A DNA stretch of 7,092 nucleotides from an uncultured Porphyromonadaceae bacterium (lineage in GTDB: Bacteria; Bacteroidota; Bacteroidia; Bacteroidales; Muribaculaceae), in the NCBI GenBank assembly GCA_947176615.1, contig CAMWRO010000152.1:1-7092 (forward strand), written 5' to 3'. Below are positions 5,553 to 7,092 of the stretch, piece by piece. Under the pieces are notes generated by a model. That model saw nothing but the letters and a program-made list of their open reading frames with translations, was not told where the DNA came from and did not search any database. Within the stretch, counting starts at the first letter, position 1. Each line of letters begins with the position of its first letter. The translations under genes and the position numbers were made by a program.

Positions 5553-6024
5553 CCCTCCGAAAACCACCCCTTACCTCGTCTCTGACCGCGCCTTCCGCAT
5601 CATCATGACCGAGGTCATCGAGCGACTCTGTCTCGAATGTGCCGATGCCGACTGTTTCCACGCCGTCATCCACCTTGTCCGCAACTACCTCACGACCGGC
5701 GAACTCTCAACCGATGCCATCCACCTGACCCCTCACGAAGGATACCGCATCTTCCTGATTTTCCAAGACATGATTGACAAGTCAATCCGCCGCTCCCGCT
5801 CTGCCCGCGCCGCAGCCGCCCGTCGCAAGAAGAAACGAGAACAAAATCCTGATCTCTATCCCCGTCACCGCCGTTCCGATAACGGACTGTGTCCCGACAA
5901 CCGCCGTCAGGACGGTTATCGGGACACAGTCCGCAAATCCTCCCATCGCGACTACGGCCCCGAAAATGAAAATCCCGAAGGAGAAACCCTCGCGCAGGGC
6001 CTGATTAGAATCTTCGGCCTCTAA
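5548..6024 (+). CDS. small basic protein of unknown function
   Basis: I do not recognise this family. From the ATG at 5548 it has 158 residues. Residues 1-75 look folded and helical (RAFRIIMTEVIERLCLECAD, later FHAVIHLVRNYL and GYRIFLIFQDMIDKSI), with cysteines at 28, 31 and 36. Residues 80-98 are strongly basic (IRRSRSARAAAARRKKKRE), suggesting nucleic-acid contact. Residues 100-145 are polar and probably disordered, and the end is hydrophobic (LAQGLIRIFGL). The frame is open upstream to an ATG at 5464, but 5548 is preferred: it follows the -7 box at the short distance typical of this promoter, and the repeat copy begins the same way. A 21-bp inverted repeat lies within codons 112-129. The first 22 codons are duplicated at 2902-2969. 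It is GC-rich like the outer operons, unlike the LRR/HEPN segment before it. Confidence 0.6.
   Translation: MNPPKTTPYLVSDRAFRIIMTEVIERLCLECADADCFHAVIHLVRNYLTTGELSTDAIHLTPHEGYRIFLIFQDMIDKSIRRSRSARAAAARRKKKREQNPDLYPRHRRSDNGLCPDNRRQDGYRDTVRKSSHRDYGPENENPEGETLAQGLIRIFGL
5883..5933. repeat. 21-bp inverted repeat inside the small gene
   Basis: The arms 5883-5903 and 5913-5933 pair at 20 of 21 positions (the C5898/A5918 pair is the only mismatch) around a 9-base spacer. Because it is in the coding sequence, the mRNA would form a very stable hairpin. A nearby CCGATAAC (5876-5883) offers an alternative pairing with the right arm (GTTATCGG). Confidence 0.85.
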
Positions 6025-6072
6025 CCCCCCTCTTATTTTTTATATATTTTTCGCCATAACTGAAACTTTTTG

Positions 6073-6080
6073 TAGTTTTG
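6073..6080 (+). promoter_or_regulatory. -7 promoter box of the ABC transporter operon
   Basis: TAgtTTTG is an exact match to the Bacteroidota -7 consensus TAnnTTTG, 34 bases before the ATG at 6115. A T-run at 6047-6051 lies about 21 bases upstream and may serve as a degenerate -33 element. Transcription would start near 6085-6088. Confidence 0.7.
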
Positions 6081-6114
6081 CACGTCTAATGTCACAAAAA
6101 AACGTTAACTAACA

Positions 6115-7044
6115 ATGGATATATTACAAGTTGAAAATGTGACCAAAGCCTATGCTTCACATGTCGCCCTCGACAATGTGTCGCTCAACGTGCCACAAGG
6201 TTGCGTGTATGGTCTGCTCGGGCCCAACGGCGCGGGCAAAACCACACTTATCCGAATAATCAACCACATTACCGCCCCCGACTCAGGGCGCGTGATTCTC
6301 GACGGCCACCCGCTGACTCAGAACGATGTCGCGCACATCGTCTATCTCCCCGAGGAACGCGGACTCTACAAGAAGATGAAAGTGGGCGAGCAGGCGGTGT
6401 TTTTCGCCCGGCTGAAAGGTCTTTCCAAACATGATGCGACAATCAGACTGAAACAGTGGTTTGACAAGTTTGACATCTCCGGCTGGTGGGACAAAAAAGT
6501 CGAGGAACTCTCCAAAGGCATGGCCCAGAAGGTCCAGTTTATCGTGACCGTACTTCACCGCCCGAAGCTGCTGATTTTCGACGAGCCGTTTTCAGGATTC
6601 GACCCGATTAACGCCAATCTTCTCAAAGATGAAATCCTTCAGCTGAAAAACGAAGGCGCAACAGTGATTTTCTCGACCCACAACATGTCGTCGGTCGAAG
6701 AAATCTGTGACAACATCACCCTCATCAACAAGAGCCGCAACATCCTCAGCGGAAACGTCGACGAACTGCGCCGCCGTTTCTTCGGCAACCGTTACGACCT
6801 CACGTTCAGCGGCGATGCCCGTGTCCTGATGGAAAAGCTGCTCCCTGTCGCCGGAGAATTCTCACTCGGCGAACCCGACGGACAGGGACGCAATCGCGTC
6901 AGCCTGCACCTCAACGACGGAGCCTCGCTGCGCGACCTCATCACGATTGCCAACGAGAATGTCAGTCTGGCCGGATTTAACGAAAGTATCTCGTCAATGA
7001 ACGACATTTTCATCCGCGCTGTCAAAGAATCAGAATCTAAGTAG
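6115..7044 (+). CDS. ABC transporter ATP-binding protein, NatA-like with DUF4162 C-terminus
   Basis: This cytoplasmic ATPase would power an ABC-2 type exporter. At 309 residues it has normal length for the type. Residues 1-215 are the nucleotide-binding domain: Walker A GPNGAGKT (36-43), Q-loop region VYLPEERGLY (76-85; the usual glutamine is replaced, as is common in this subgroup), signature LSKGMAQKVQ (132-141, a variant of LSGGQ), Walker B KLLIFDEPFSG with D156 and E157, D-loop SGFDP, and switch histidine H189 in FSTHN. Residues about 225-305 fit the DUF4162 domain that follows the ATPase in NatA/YhaQ-like proteins. Relatives export Na+ or are of unknown substrate, so the cargo cannot be named. 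It has its own promoter (6073-6080) and is followed at once by another gene, most likely the permease. Confidence 0.93.
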   Translation: MDILQVENVTKAYASHVALDNVSLNVPQGCVYGLLGPNGAGKTTLIRIINHITAPDSGRVILDGHPLTQNDVAHIVYLPEERGLYKKMKVGEQAVFFARLKGLSKHDATIRLKQWFDKFDISGWWDKKVEELSKGMAQKVQFIVTVLHRPKLLIFDEPFSGFDPINANLLKDEILQLKNEGATVIFSTHNMSSVEEICDNITLINKSRNILSGNVDELRRRFFGNRYDLTFSGDARVLMEKLLPVAGEFSLGEPDGQGRNRVSLHLNDGASLRDLITIANENVSLAGFNESISSMNDIFIRAVKESESK

Positions 7045-7058
7045 ATGTTCAGATTAAA

Positions 7059-7092
7059 TGCATATCAAAAGCGCGGTCATTTCGGAGGCGTT
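7059..7092 (+). CDS. start of downstream gene, probably the ABC-2 permease (partial)
   Basis: Only the beginning is in the window. The ATG at 7059 gives MHIKSAVISEA and no stop before the edge. A short basic/hydrophobic start of this kind resembles NatB-type permeases, which usually follow NatA-like ATPases. An alternative ATG at 7045, directly after the ATPase stop, opens another frame (MFRLNAYQKRGHFGGV) that also has no stop. The choice cannot be settled from so few codons. Confidence 0.4.

Larger units (their letters stand above)
5479..5615 (+). repeat. right copy of the 137-bp perfect direct repeat
   Basis: This stretch is identical to 2833-2969 at every base. The preceding base differs (C here, A in the left copy), as does the base after the closing GAGGT (C here, G there), so both boundaries are sharp. 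This copy runs on into the complete small gene. Homologous recombination between the copies would delete 2646 bp, including the LRR and HEPN-like genes, and leave one intact small gene downstream of the DUF418 gene. Confidence 0.95.

Overview
The window looks like a chromosomal segment of a Bacteroidota bacterium, most likely a gut Bacteroidales and possibly Muribaculaceae (the family placement is inference). The support is a TAnnTTTG -7 promoter box before two genes, start sites without Shine-Dalgarno sequences, a secreted BspA-like leucine-rich-repeat protein with a Por/T9SS-type C-terminal tail, and a DUF418 membrane protein beside an AGCS-type amino-acid symporter.

Layout. Bases 1-126 are upstream sequence with a short palindrome. 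Bases 127-2708 hold a GC-rich two-gene plus-strand operon: an alanine/glycine:cation symporter, then a DUF418 membrane protein whose start overlaps the symporter stop (ATGA). Bases 2709-3179 hold no intact gene. They contain a 7-bp tandem repeat, a 137-bp element that is the promoter and first codons of a small gene, a perfect 14-bp hairpin, and a terminator serving the minus strand. Bases 3180-5069 are visibly more AT-rich and carry two minus-strand genes: the secreted LRR protein, and upstream of it a 140-residue HEPN-like protein with an RNxxxH motif. Bases 5070-5478 hold no convincing gene. At 5479-6024 the same 137-bp element returns, this time leading into a complete small gene of unknown function (158 residues, very basic centre). 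From 6115 a new operon begins with an ABC transporter ATPase of the NatA/DUF4162 type, followed at the right edge by the start of what is probably its permease.

The main structural observation is that two base-for-base identical 137-bp direct repeats (2833-2969 and 5479-5615) bracket the AT-rich LRR/HEPN segment. Each copy carries a -7 box, a start codon and 22 codons. This suggests that a 2.6-kb accessory segment was gained at, or could be lost from, the locus of the small gene. Inside the repeat, a long palindrome covers both the -7 box and the ATG. In read-through RNA it would fold and hide the start codon, an arrangement known from transposase genes. The complete gene also contains a 21-bp near-perfect inverted repeat within its coding sequence. 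I do not recognise the protein family and assign no function.
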